NCBI GenBank assembly: GCA_964059195.1
Contig: CAXKWD010000006.1
Location: forward strand, 133,554,539-133,618,538
DNA length: 64,000 nucleotides
From: Ectobius pallidus
Taxonomy: Eukaryota > Arthropoda > Insecta > Blattodea > Ectobiidae
Direction: 5' to 3'
Shown here: in pieces, positions 43,232 to 55,810 of the stretch
Layout of the letters: each line of letters begins with the position of its first letter
Numbering within the stretch: the first letter of the stretch is position 1
Program-made: the position numbers and the translations under genes
The notes under the pieces: model-generated
What the model saw: only the letters and a program-made list of their open reading frames with translations
Told to the model about the DNA's origin: nothing
The model's database searches: none

Positions 43232-45089
43232 TTATTTTCCTCATTGCCATATATAATGTACAGATTGAGATGTCGTGGTTTTGAGTACAATTTAATTTAA
43301 TTTGTAACATTATTAAAACAGTAAATTTAAGAAATATTTAAAATGTAATATTATAAAAGTCATGGACGCTGTACAGTGCGTTTGCCAACATTGTCTTTCT
43401 GACTGATGTTTTAAACATATGGAATGACATATTTCTTATTTCAGTTGGTAAGAAGTTATAAAATTTAAAAGCCAAACATATAAAACTATTCATAGTTGTG
43501 CTATAATTAAATTTTCTTAAGTAACTATATATTATGCAGTAGGCGAATTTATTTTAGTCATGAATTCTAGGCATTTATAACGAGGCCAATTTAACTTATT
43601 CTTTGTGTTATGTCCAGTTTGCTTATGTTCATAATTCTGGATAAATAATGTAGCGTGCGTATGGTCCCCTGCAATATAGGCCGCGCAGAATATCAAAGTT
43701 TTTCCTGTGTACTAAGTCAAGTTCATTGATCAGCATTAGTTCAGTCCTGGCTGATGCGTACCAAAGATTACGTGTTATATAGGCCTAGTATCAGAAGATA
43801 CAAGTGTGAAAACATTTAGACTTTATTAAAATTGTTGCTCTCAATACAGTCTTTTATAGTATGTGTGGGCATGCATCCTTAGCCTCTACACTCATCCAGT
43901 CTTTCAGAAGATCTATTGGACCTGTGAGTCATCTCAGCATATAGGCCTGCCAGTTTTTTTCTTGAAAAAAAAAATACAAGTTGTAATATTCCGCAGACCA
44001 GATTAATTGCATATTATGAAATATGGTCTTATTTTCAGTTCATATATTCTGCAGTCAGTACTTAAATCTATTTGAAGTAAATCACAGTTTTATATATATA
44101 TATAACAATACCTTATAGTATTGCATTACAGTAAATAACCAAAGATATTGTACAAATTTAATGGAAGAAGCCAACAATTATTTTCCTAACTGGATTTCAT
44201 CGAAGATAGTCCATAGTACTCAGTATACCATATTCATTTTTACATTTTTAAAACAAGAAGTGAGGATACATGAAAAAATATTATACACATATTAATTAGA
44301 TGATAGTTTTTAATCTGACAAGATTTTTTAATATTGTCGTTGAAACAATACATCACCGAACTTAAATATGTCCGGAAAAGGGGGGCTATAAACCCATAGG
44401 CCCATCTTCCACTTAGCTTCTCGTTAATTTTTATTATCATACCTACTTTTTAAAATTGTTAAAAGTAAATTTATCGTTCTTCAGTTTTATTCTGAAACAC
44501 TGAATATTTCTTAAAATTTATATTCAGTATTTACGTTTAGATTTCTTCAGATTTATTACACAGAAGCATATTGCATTTTATGAGAATGTATTGTGTTGAC
44601 TGTTATTGTCACTAGGCTACTGTTATCATTTTTATTATTAATAATCTCTTATTAAAGTTAGGTATGAATTGCTCATTTTCATTTAATCTTTTACAGGCGA
44701 AGTATTCTATTTGTATGCGCAAAACGTTTACAAAATGTGCTAGCTAATTAAAATTTTGCCTTTGCTTGAATTCAACCTATTCATCTTCTTGGGTGTTTCA
44801 AAAAGGAAGGAAGACTGCAGGTAATATGACGGCGTGCATAACAATGGAGGGGAATAATAAACACGCTCAAGATTAAACTACGCCATAAAAATGTACACAA
44901 AGTCTTAAAGGCTTGAGCTTCAATGAAAGACATATTCTGATATGGTTTGTAAGAGTCATTTCAATCCAGATATGACTATAGGAGTGAATATGCTTTAACT
45001 AAGTGGGAGATATTTTATGACAAATGACATAAGCTTAATATATTATTTCCGTAGTTTAACTTAGTTTTTGCACGACTTAACTAATTAGT
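43232..45089. other. AT-rich DNA without recognisable gene
   Basis: Nothing beyond short open frames and simple sequence, for example a TA patch at 44092-44103 and an A-run at 43965-43974. Confidence 0.5.
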
Positions 45090-45375
45090 GGTACTTACGA
45101 ATATTGTTGCCGTGGATCGTAAGTTGACATTCCCACACGCAATCTTGTTGCTAGGGGCGATAAGCGTTTCCCGCCCGCAAACGCTTACGGCCCTTGGGCG
45201 GAAAGTGTTTGAGGGCTGTTATGAATATAACGACACACTTACGGATCTCGGAAAATTAAAAACACTCGGCGCGAGCGCCTCGTGTTTTCAAACTATTTCC
45301 TCGATCCGTAATCATGCCTTACGGCCCTTGTATTGCCATATACTATTTGCGGCTGTATTAAAAAAAAAGTACGTT
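45090..45375. repeat. GC-richer block of nested inverted repeats
   Basis: Three nested hairpins are visible: TAAGCGTTT with AAACGCTTA (about 45160-45187), TACGGATC with GATCCGTA (about 45239-45310), and inside the latter AAAACAC with GTGTTTT and GGCGC-GAG-CGCC at the apex. ACGGCCCTTG occurs twice (about 45187 and 45322). Base composition is clearly richer in G+C than on either side. A 103-codon plus-strand frame (45088-45399) crosses it, but palindromes rather than codons explain the sequence. Could be the core of an unrecognised transposon or a structured RNA. Confidence 0.6.
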
Positions 45376-45745
45376 AAAGGTGATGTCTTGAGTGGTTAGG
45401 ATATTGGAAGCTGATTCTTTTAATAGGCTAATCGTATTGCATATAGTTGTGAAATAACGAAATAATGATATAAAATTAACACATAAAGCAAAATGTTCTG
45501 TGTAACACAGTCAATCAAGGCTCTGGAATGAAGCCTTAATCCAAGGATTTGAATCCTGTTTCAAGGAACTTCATTTTCTCATTCATTTAATTTTAGACGC
45601 TTTAGGAACTTTATTTTCTTTTTAAGTGCGCAATTATTCACGAGAAGGTGCATAATTTTATAGTAGTGTGAAGAACTACAAACCAAAGAAAATTTTTTTA
45701 TCAATGTTTTCTGCTTTTATCATCCGTGCTAATGATTTCAAAATA

Positions 45746-45795
<50 letters not shown>

Positions 45796-46720
45796 TAGAA
45801 ATAAATAAATAATATTATTATTTCTAAATATTTTATTATGTTTGTATGATGGACTTATATTTTGCCATTTTTGTTTTTAAATGAAAACTTCTGAAATTAA
45901 ATAAACATAATGTAAATATACACAATGAAATATTTATGAAGGTTATGTTAAAATATTTTTTGAATCGCTAGGATGAATAGGCCTATGAGTAAAAGCAAAT
46001 CAGAGAAACTAGCACTGATCACAGCTTCATACTTTTGCAGTTTGAGATAACTGTTTTTTTTCCAAAACTCCGCCCATGTATGCCTTAACTATTGCGGCCG
46101 GTGTAGTAAGTACCCTTCAACGTGTAGAGACTGAAGCTAGGTTAGTTATTTTTAATCTAACTTCAAAGCTTTGGAACTTGTGCCCATTTGGAACTAAGCC
46201 TTAAAGCTGTTCATTAATTCAACATGAGCTTAATCAAGCGCTGGCTTTGTGGTCCATTTATGTACGAAATAAAACACTGTCAACTCAGTATTCTTTGAGT
46301 GAGGTCTAGCATAAGCTGTATTGTTATGGATGCTATAGACAGTATGTTCTTCGGATCTATCCTTTTGTTTGAAACTTTCATTGTCTCTGTGACTTCGAAA
46401 CGAAAGTCTTTCATGCTTAGCCCGATTTAATTAAATTTTATTGCTACGAACTCATCTAACGTAAATCCAGTAAGGAATTGTCTCACGAGATTTCGTCAGT
46501 TGTACATTCATATTGTATCGGTTACAACACTCAACAAAGAAAACCGTGAGTTGCTAAGTAAGTTAAATCTACTGTAGGGCCGGTTGATTTGTGCCGGTGA
46601 CCTGGACACTCGCGCAGCACATGCGACTTCTGAGTCTGGAATCTCATGTATGATTTATTATATACATGCTTGCACAGGGATTATACAAGCATTGAAGATT
46701 GAAGTTTATAGTGTGTCATT
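45376..46720. other. No recognisable gene; (TA)n microsatellite
   Basis: TA run at about 45748-45792. Otherwise AT-rich unrecognised DNA. Confidence 0.5.
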
Positions 46721-46722
46721 TA

Positions 46723-46966
46723 CAGGTAGGGGGAAAAAAGCGGACCGACTAAAATATCTCGGTTACTGACATGAGCCACTGCGCATGCCTAGCGGCATTC
46801 ACAGGATAGCAGGGAATGAATTGAAATTTGTTCTACAGCCGATAAATTGCTTGAATTGAGAAGCTTGTGAAAAAAAAAGTTCCCGTTCATCTCATACATT
46901 TATTTACGTATCACAAGGCTCTGAAATCAGCTACAGGAGTCGGTTCGCTTTTTTTCCCCCTACCTG
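46723..46966. mobile_element. Mariner-type MITE with about 29-bp terminal inverted repeats (244 bp)
   Basis: Left end CAGGTAGGGGGAAAAAAGCG followed by GACCGACT; the right end is its inverse with one extra A and one substitution. TA lies outside each end (46721-46722 and 46967-46968), fitting a Tc1/mariner target duplication. No coding capacity. Confidence 0.85.
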
Positions 46967-46968
46967 TA

Positions 46969-47860
46969 CACTCGAGTGCACGGAATCTTTCCGATATAAT
47001 GCCCAGTGGTTACTTTGGTAAGGGAATTCTAAACCTGCTCCGCCATGCCCACTCCCCACCCGTGCGCCAACTTCTTTTTTTTCGCAATGGCAGGTACGGC
47101 TAAGATCCTGGATTCGTTGAGAGAGCAGAATCATTTCAGAATTAATCTTAACTTTGCCCGATATGGGAAATAACGTTCGATTTGTTGTCCATGTTCTTTT
47201 TTTGACATCAAATTACTATCTTTGTAATATAGAAGACACTATTTACAAAGCAATTTCTTCCAACCCTCCTCTTAGTGTGTCTTATTCTTAATGTGTCTTA
47301 TTCGCTCCTGAACCTGAAACCGACCTGTGTTGCCAAACTTTTGGCATTCAGCCCCTTTCACCGCTCATCTCTGTCTGAGCGTCGTTCATAGGCTAATGCA
47401 TGTGTTCGGACTTGAAATCAAACCAATAAGAGTTTGGCTCAACCAGGGCTAATGTGGAACACAAATGAGAAGGACTGTCAGTATTAAATAAAGAAAAAAC
47501 TAGTAAAAATCAGAAGCCTCGGAAAGTTTCCGTGCCCTCAATTTTACCTAGTATGACTCGCTGTGTAAGGATATTCACTTCGTAACATAAACAGATCGCG
47601 CCTCGAATGAATATACTGAAGTGAACATAAAGAAGATAAAAATACAATATCTTATATTAACGAATACGGTATTAAAAAATAGTTTTAGAGCAAACAGACT
47701 AACTAATAACTTATGCTTAACAAAATATATTACCTAATACCAGTTAAAAATAATGCAAGTTCTCCGCGGGAGTATTTAATAAAGCGATACATTACCGGTA
47801 GTTAAAATATTCAGAAGAATAAAATCTGCTAATACAGAATGATAATATTATAGAAGAATT
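46969..47860. other. No recognisable feature
   Basis: Contains no element boundary or gene I recognise. Confidence 0.5.
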
Positions 47861-47925
47861 CTGACACTGGGAATCGAACCTAGAACCTTCGGCTATCCGT
47901 TCCAACTGAGCTAGCCAGAGTTCGC
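47861..47925 (-). mobile_element. tRNA-like SINE head
   Basis: The minus strand reads TCTGGCTAGCTCAGTTGGAA (A box TGGCTAGCTCAGTTGG, about 47919-47900) and CTAGGTTCGATTCCCAGTG (B box, about 47882-47865). Both boxes are close to consensus and correctly spaced, but the flanks do not pair into an acceptor stem, and it lies 3' of a LINE tail. A degenerate tRNA pseudogene is the alternative. Confidence 0.6.
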
Positions 47926-47944
47926 TTCACAATACCAGATGGAA

Positions 47945-48125
47945 CCTCTCTCCTTCCTTCCTTCCTCCATGACTCTACAGTCTTTGGTGGGCTTTGGTCT
48001 CCCTCAGAATCCTGCTCCATTCGTCTCTCTGTTGTGCTATTCTCTTCCAGCCTCGTATTCCCTTTTTATACAGATCTTGCTCCACGTCCTGTAGCCATCT
48101 TTTCCTAGGTGGAACCTCTCTCCTA
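47945..48125 (-). pseudogene. LINE C-terminal fragment
   Basis: The minus strand reads REVPPRKRWLQDVEQDLYKK, GWKRIAQQRDEWSRILRETK, AHQRL and a stop. P-P-R-KRWxxDVexDL followed by GWkxxAQxRxeW is the extreme C-terminus of many insect LINE proteins. Only about 50 codons remain. Confidence 0.65.
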
Positions 48126-49635
48126 GTCCACATAAATACTAAATTGGCATATCTTCTTAACGTGAAATTAATCGTTTTTATTAATTTTCCTGAGATAGCT
48201 AGAAAGACAAGTTATGTCATAAGGCAAGCAGTACTATGAGACCTACTAATTAGTGATTTTTGTGACTTGGCTTCCACTGTTATTGTACTGTAATATTCAA
48301 GATGAATATATGCACTTATGAACCATAGATTATTGGGCATTACATGATATTATAGGAGCATCTAAACCTAAACCATATCATTAAGCTTTGACGGTCATGA
48401 AGGGAGGGGAAGTAGGGATTGACATCACACCTTGGGAGTACTGTTCGCAAGACCTGCTCTAGCTTCAAATATGTTAGTAATTTCAGCTCATTGCTTACCT
48501 AATATATGCAGACAATTTGATGAAGCACATTTATAAATGTAATTTATGTACACATGGTTTACACACACACAGAAATTATCGAAATTGTGCTTTTATATTT
48601 ATTTAAGCTATTAACAGACAATAAATATGGAGTGTGCTTCTGGACAATTGGTCCTAGGTTGTTCACAGAGGGATACCATATGTTTAAAGGTTATTTTTTC
48701 TTCATGAAGTGAACAATTGAGGGACTTCTTTAAAATCTCAATGCTCGTGAATGTTTTCACTCGAAAGGTAAAGGACTGATGCTAAAAAAAACTAATAACG
48801 GTTCTCATAGAAACGTTAATATAATTATGAAAATCATTGTAAGAAAAACTCAAGGTAAAAATTAAAAATGGAAAATAAGGTAACGAAAGGTGGACAAATT
48901 CGTAAATTGGAATCCAATTAAACTTGTTCGTTTGATAATAAGGGAGCTAGCAAGGAAAGGTCTGATGATGAAGGCCTAATACTTTCTCTTTCTTGTTGAC
49001 GTCAAACGCTACATTTTCATCTTACATAAGAAATAAGATGATGGCTTTCTAATGTGCGCAGTATAGGAAGCCTTATGACCGGTTGTCATGGTGATGGAAC
49101 ATGGCGCAATCCTCAGCACAATGGTTTCCTATTGAACGAGGCTCTCTGTGACCGCTTCGCTGCCCCTGCCTACTGTTGTTGCTGTCTTCTTGTATTTGAC
49201 ATATTGTCCGCTTTATATTCATCGTATTCCTGAAATAAACTTAATCCTCACGCAAAACTGGAAGATTCAGAGATTAAAAATAAAACTCCAAGCAACAAGT
49301 TTAATTTAGAGTCTGTCAACCTTATATAAATGTGTATTTTCTCTTCACACCACTAAATTATAAATCAGTAAAATTAGTTAGTCTTGGTCGGTTGGTCTAA
49401 AACCTTAATCATACTTAGTGTAGTATTCAAATATATTTTTTTACGATAGTGCAGAAACAATGTATTTCCAACAACAAAACGGACAAGTAATGCATTGTTG
49501 CATTGAGTATAGGGGAAAAAAATCCGCACTCATTTTCAGCACTCTACTTAATAACTGTAGGCTAAAAAAATGGCACTGAAATGATAAGGCCTATTGGTGA
49601 CAAGACATGGATATTGAAAAATATAACTTATTTCA
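48126..49635. other. No recognisable gene
   Basis: AT-rich; a short GC-richer patch at about 49070-49210 shows no motif I recognise. Confidence 0.45.
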
Positions 49636-49870
49636 TATTTCAACAAAGAACTTAATATGGTATGGTCATCAGAAGCGGATGGAGCCAGAAAAACTATCTA
49701 AGATCTCTTTCGAATGGATGTCAGTAGGAGAAGGAAAAAGGGGGAACCTCTAAAAATATGGAATAGGTAATGGGAACGTTAGACAGACAGTTAAGAGGAG
49801 AGTGGATAGATATGACAGAATGGCTTTTGTCAATGCGGCCGAATGTCTAGTTGACTATGTATCTGGCTGT
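49636..49870 (+). pseudogene. Decayed LINE C-terminal fragment
   Basis: The plus strand reads LIWYGHQKRMEPEKLSKISF, EWMSVGEGKRGN, a stop, then in shifted frame RQTVKRRVDRYDRMAFVNAA. WYGHxxRMxxxxLxxxxxEWxPxGxxxRGRP followed by WxDRxxW is a common LINE C-terminal pattern. Stops and frameshifts show it is old. Confidence 0.55.
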
Positions 49871-50348
49871 CAGAAACATAGTAAAAACTGACTAAATAAT
49901 AACATATTCATAAAGAAGAATAGCTGAAATATATTGTTCACGTTAATTTCGACATGATCTACCGGAGTAAGCCAGAATGAAACTGTTTATCATACCTTAC
50001 AATGTACTGGATTTATCCTCTTACTGAATTCTTTGATTTTCCAAGTTATCTGCAATAAATTGTGTGTCTCCCCTGAAACACTTCTTCTGTTACCCCTACC
50101 GGGTTTATTGTACAGCGTTCGTACATTAGCCGTGTTGCTTGATTTTCAAGACCTCGAGAGATTTGTGATGGTAGGAGATTTCATAGTTGTTTGAATGGAG
50201 AAAGGTATTGACTGATGGTACGAAAGGAATGACAGCTGAGACCACATACATTCAGCTGGTTGAAATCGAGACTTCGGATTTTTGGGGGTGGTACTTAATC
50301 AAATGTAATAAACTCATATTAGGTCACTGGTTTATTCCTTTTCTAAGA
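49871..50348. other. No recognisable feature
   Basis: Spacer between the LINE relic and the decayed hAT element. Nothing recognised. Confidence 0.5.
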
Positions 50349-50356
50349 GTTATGGT

Positions 50357-50894
50357 TAGGATGACCATATTCCTGAGCGTTCAAAACGGGTCAATTGACA
50401 TTAAAGTACATAAAAAGATTGTCCTTGAGAGGAAGGAGTAGACCTGGAAAGAGGATGTCATTATAGCCTACTGGTGCTAGTCTTTGTCTTTACTCCTCAG
50501 AACCACTTTTTTGGATTAATAGCTAGGTCATCAAATTTCTGTCACTTATATGTAAAATTAGTCATTACCATCAGAGTTCATTTAAGTGTGGTAACGTTTA
50601 GTTGAGACTTTTCTGATCTCCAGACGTTATTCATTATCATGATGGAGAAAACTCAACTGATGCCGAAGTACCTGGTCAACAGAGCACTGCTGACACATAT
50701 TTTGACAGGAGGCCTAACTCAACATTATATTTGTTTATTTTAAACATGTCAACTCAGCGTTTAGAAAATGAGACATTTTTAGTGCTGAACCATCTACAGT
50801 TCTTGCAGCAATTATTTTCGCACATTGCCACTGTTCAAATAAAATAGTTTCCATCTTCGTATCCGACACAATATAAATCACCTTAATTTGGTGG

Positions 50895-50926
<32 letters not shown>

Positions 50927-51010
50927 AAACTCACAAATAAAGGCATTCGATTTCTATAAACGGGACAGGCGAGACAACTTAGGAAAAGGGACTGCCCTGT
51001 GACCACCCTG
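50357..51010. mobile_element. Decayed hAT-like element (654 bp)
   Basis: Left end TAGGATGACCATATTCCTG and right end, inverse of CAGGGTGGTCACAGGGCAG, are imperfect inverted repeats. Flanking octamers GTTATGGT (50349-50356) and TTTATGGT (51011-51018) match at seven of eight. CGGGACAGGCG and AAGGGACTGCCC occur near the right end and AACGGG near the left, a composition often seen in hAT ends. An (ATT)n run is at about 50897-50925. Imperfect ends make this less certain than the other hAT calls. Confidence 0.55.
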
Positions 51011-51018
51011 TTTATGGT

Positions 51019-51884
51019 GAACTGAAGAATGGTTTTAAATCATAACGAAGATTTTAACCTCTTATGAAGGTTAAATGAAATTTTGTACACAATAAAATTA
51101 GAACCTACTGCTGGAGCTAAGAATACAATAGCAGCTAACCCTCAGTAAAGGATAGAAAAATTACATCAATAATCTGTTTTTGTATGGCTAATACGGTCGA
51201 GTAGACGCAATACAATGGTGTATACAGCATTGTGTAGATGGATATGCGCCATGTATTTAGTTACAATTCGGACAAAGATGGACAGAGTTTCATACAACTG
51301 ATTTATGTAGTCTGCCAAGCGCGAGTATTCCATTCACACAACCACACTAGAAAGACAAGATGGATTGCACAGATTCTGTAAGCGACTTCTTTCATTAATA
51401 ATACACTGTTGAGTCTATTTTACTTGGGAAAGTACATAATGCATAAGTATAATCTCTTTCTCTTGAAGTAGAACGTACTCCTCTGTTAAATTGAGAAACT
51501 GTATTAAAAAAAAAAAAACTTTTAAATTTTAGAACATGAACATACAGAAGAGCTGTTCAAATTCTTTAATTGAAAGATTCATATCGAACGTGACATCTAT
51601 GAAATCACAATGTTCACTTCTGAGGAATTCAAAGTAACATATTGCAGTAATTTCAAAATATAAACTGAATATTTTGCGGACGCACTTTTTCCAGTAAAAA
51701 TTTATATTACAGAACCATGGCATTTTTAGAACTTAGTTCGCATGACTAGGATTTAATCATTTTATAGGCCTATTTATCTAACATCTAATAGGCATTTTCG
51801 CTACAATATATGAAGAATTCCATATAGTTTTTTAAATGGAAATAATAATATATTTTACAACAACCTATAAAGAACTTTTATTAA
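51019..51884. other. No recognisable feature
   Basis: AT-rich; an A-run at about 51506-51517. Confidence 0.5.
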
Positions 51885-52440
51885 GACGCGAATTTGTTTA
51901 TGAAACGAGCAAAACTAGTTTCATAATTTTCATATCAGTATTTTAATTACCGTCATAGGCAAGTTGGATACCCATGTTTTCCTTCGACCATACTTAAATG
52001 TTCAAGTTTTGATAATTTAGTTAAAAAGAACTCAGCTGAACGCGGCGATCAGTTGTTAGCAAGGGCTCATAGTTCTTGTCTTCTGCGATAGATGGCAGTA
52101 AATGGCGTATTGTCAAGTGGAAGCTTGTTTTTGGCCGTTTCCTGGAAACGAACGAATTTTTACAACACGAAATGAATTCAGTTTAGTATAATATTAAAAT
52201 TAACACGAACAGAATTTATTTTATTGTGAATACAGGTTGTTTACTTCGCAATTTGATTTTCTGCTCTCAGGGTTTCAAACTTGTTCTGGGTTCGATAATA
52301 ATAATCGGCACCGCACCTGTTTTATAATGAAAAACTGATATCATTATACCTTTAAGTCACATGTACAGTCAAACAGTCAAAACAGTCAAACAAAAAAAAA
52401 TATTATGACAAATCTCATAATCTACACAAATAATAATATA
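51885..52440. repeat. Unclassified dispersed repeat, copy 2
   Basis: Same order of blocks as 6917-7440: GCGAATTTGTTTATGAAACG, CATAATTTTCATAT, TAATTACCGTCATAGGCAAG, GGCGATCAGTTGTTA, GCGATAGATGGCAG, ACGAAATGAATTCAG, GCAATTTGATTTTCTGCTCT. Lacks the 30-bp tandem duplication of copy 1. Class unknown. Confidence 0.7.
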
Positions 52441-52649
52441 GAATCCTTCATTTAATATAGTGGAATGTAACCTGTTGTTTAGCATCGAAATCATTTAGGC
52501 TAAAGTCTGGCCATGTGTTCCATAGTCTTGTTCTAGTTATTTTTATGTTACATCTCTACATTAGCCTATCTAATTTTTAAAATACCAACAATTGGGACCT
52601 CTTCAGTATGAGATTAACTTTATTTTACAAAGTGTTTAAAATCATGAAG

Positions 52650-52780
52650 TGTTGTACCATTGAGCTCGATGAGTAAAATAATTTTTTTAACGTATATTCT
52701 CTACTCCTTTTATTTGCCTGGACCTTTCGGTTACATGGAGCCATCTTCAGGCATCTTGTTTTCTTGTGACTTTACAAAAA
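52650..52780 (-). mobile_element. Penelope-like 3'-terminal fragment (tentative)
   Basis: On the minus strand, ATGCCTGAAGATGGCTCCAT then GTAACCGAAAGGTCC resembles the CTGAAGATG-loop-CGAAA motif that also occurs beside the Penelope-like fragments at 34945 and 59085. No coding sequence is attached, so the call rests on this motif alone. Confidence 0.4.
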
Positions 52781-54876
52781 AGGATACTTTGAAAAATGTA
52801 AGAAGTTAAGAATAAAAGCATTACAAAATTATTTTAATCATTTTGGAAATAAAACATTTATTATGCATTGAAAGAGCGCGTTACTAATAACAATTTGTTA
52901 GCTTAACCAAAAATCTTTAAAAGTTAGTTACCTCACTTTGCAAATAAACCCTTCATTTGATCAAATACTTCGTGGTGATAGTTCATAAAATGTAGCGGAA
53001 AATATAAAAAGTATTGATTTGTCTTCAATGCATGTATCAGTTTCTTGAAAGTACATAACCAATATTTTCGCTTTTCATTTTCACAACCAACCAAAATCAA
53101 AGGTATCAGTGTAATTTTAAATAATTTTTTATTATTTTGGAGATTCAGAATACACACTATAAGTACATTCTTTATTATTTTGTCTAATAAAATTAGTGGC
53201 AAGTTATATTATGTAAATAAATATAAAAAAGTACAACTTCAAATAAAAAAAAACTACAACTTCAAATTTATGTAAAATGGAATAAATGAAAACACTACTT
53301 ACATCTGTGATGTTTCATACTTAAAGTAAGTATTTTTGATGACACTATACTTTTAATGGAAAATGCCATAGTGAGTTTAGACGTCTTTAAATCAATCTGA
53401 TAGACTCTACTTAATAGATTAAGTTATTTGCTTTAGAATCTTTTAAGTAAAGTCAATGGGTGTTGGCATGTAATCAGTTACCGGTACCACTGCTCGGATA
53501 AAGAGCTTTTAATCCGTCTAATGGATCCATTGAAACTGAACGAGAGATCACAGTGAAGGGAGGAATGGAGCCAAATGGACAATTGCAGTGACGTGTGAAC
53601 ATGCTCTTTCGCGTGCTTTTCAAAGCAAACATTTGGCCTCTATGTGTGATAACAAAGATAATTATTCACATCGTAAACATGTACATTAAAAGGCATAAGT
53701 GAAACATTGTCAGAGCTCTCAAAAAGGTCACGATAACAACCAAACAGAGCACGAAATTGAATTCAGATTTACAGAACAGAATAGATCATGAATACCACCT
53801 TTGCATTTCATTATTGGAAACTGTAGAATTATCAAACCACTTAATGGGCGAGTCCATTAATAATTACTTGTATTAAAATCTCCTTTTATTTAGGGTATTC
53901 GGTTTTAAAGACATGGCGGATACCCGGAAGCCAGAAGTTTGCTAACTCAGAAGATTGAAACCTGTGATCATATAACATTTTCTTGTATTTTTTTTATTTA
54001 TTTAGAATTCTGCTTCCCTCAATTAAGGGTTGCACAAAGTCAAAACATACTAAATAGATGTAATTAAAATCGAAAAAAAATAATCCGGTATTAACAATAT
54101 TATTAGTACATTTACAAATTAACGAATTATGGGACAAATATAAATAAATAAAAAATTAACATATTATTAATGGCGAGATTCAGGAGTATTGGTGGTTACT
54201 GAGGTACACGAGTATATTTAATGGTATATTTAATATCTACTTCTTAGATTTAAGATAAGTTATCATTACATGTATTTCATATTTTGTAAAACATTTTAAA
54301 ATGTAATACTGAACTGCCCCCGAGCGCAGTTCCTGCTCTTTCGAGATTTAAAGAACAAACTTGTGTTTTACTTAAAAATGTAAAATGAAATAAAAAATTA
54401 ATAAAACTTCGCCACGATATAATCCCATTGTTGTTATGTATACAGTATAATTATAAACTTAGATTTATTGTAATCCTGAGTGATTTGCCACTTCATTTTT
54501 GAATTCCTCCATTAATTATTTCATATCCTGAAGCTGTCCTTAATATTTATTATTTTAGGGTGTTCATGCAATGTAATGTAGTATAATACAGCTGCCGGCA
54601 ATTCTGACGTGATAGAAGCATTGTTCCAATTAGGCCTATTTGTTTTGTTCGTCCATTGTTTATTGAATCATATTTTCCTTCAATATTGCAAATTGCATCT
54701 CATTTTCATTTTCCTATCTTTTCTGGTATTTTTAAAAACATATCCTCATTTATTTTCTGCCCTTTAATTTCTTTCTATCTACTTTCATTCCATGTTGTCC
54801 ACTTGCCATTCATCCTTCACTTCAGGTATTTTTCCCTGGTATTTTTCTCTATATTCTTGCGTTGTTTTATTGTTAC
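52781..54876. other. AT-rich DNA without recognisable gene
   Basis: Overlapping short open frames at 52933-53275 on both strands are chance products of AT-rich sequence. Nothing else recognised. Confidence 0.5.
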
Positions 54877-54902
54877 TATATATATATATATATATATATA
54901 TA
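54877..54902. repeat. (TA)n microsatellite
   Basis: Thirteen TA units. Confidence 0.9.
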
Positions 54903-55753
54903 TTACTTTTGTTTTTGTTAAATCGTTTGAGTCTCCTGTTGTAATTTCGTTTCTTCTATTTTCACCAATTGTAATTGGGTCAGGAAATCATAAGAATAAG
55001 CAGAATTACGTTCGGAAGTGGCCGAGAAAAATCACACGAAAATTTATGTCCATGATTACATGTGGTAGCCTACATTTGCTATTCGAAAAATTCTTCTTGT
55101 ACTTTTGCTTCTTTCGTTTCTAAAATATATGCTATATCATTACTTGTTTGAACGCCAGAGTGGTAATTTATAAGATTGTATCATGAACGGGAAATGTCTC
55201 TCCGTCCGTCCGTCCTTCCGTTCGTGTATCTTTACGCACAATAATTCGCATACATTTTATCGAATTTTCATAGACATACACATTTATACCGTCCATGTGA
55301 CAAAGCCTATTGATTTTGGACCAAATCGGTTGACCGGTTCGGGAGTAAGCCCAATTAAAGGCCTAATTTCTGAAAATATTCATCAAATGTAATTCAGTTC
55401 TCATGACAACAGTATTGTTTGCAGTGTTCATATACGGCTTTATAAGTTACAATACACTGAACCCTGACAAATAACACTACCCACATATTCCTTTACATAT
55501 GCTTATCAAACTTTATACGTTGTTTTTCTGTAAGACCTGCGTAATAAATCTATCTGGAGCTTAACTCGGAAATCGATTACAAAAATAACTTCTTTTCTGC
55601 ATATCATGATTGCCATGTTCACTGATTAAACAAAAGCATGACATACGAAGTAAAGAATACAAGACTTCATCTACGAGTTATGAATATAAAATACAAGTTT
55701 CAGATTTTGGCTTATTAATTCCACCAGGCACTTTGCTATGTCAGTTTACCTGA

Positions 55754-55810
<57 letters not shown>

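Noticed and set aside
45088..45399. 103-codon frame across the palindromic block
   Set aside because: Absence of stops is explained by higher GC content; the palindromic structure is the stronger signal and no protein motif is visible.
47861..47925. Possible functional tRNA gene
   Set aside because: A and B boxes are good but the ends do not pair into an acceptor stem and it lies beside LINE debris; a SINE head or tRNA pseudogene is more likely.
54656..55123. 155-codon plus-strand open frame rich in F, I, L, S and Y
   Set aside because: Composition follows AT-rich DNA and reads through a TA microsatellite as an IYIY run; no domain or credible start context.
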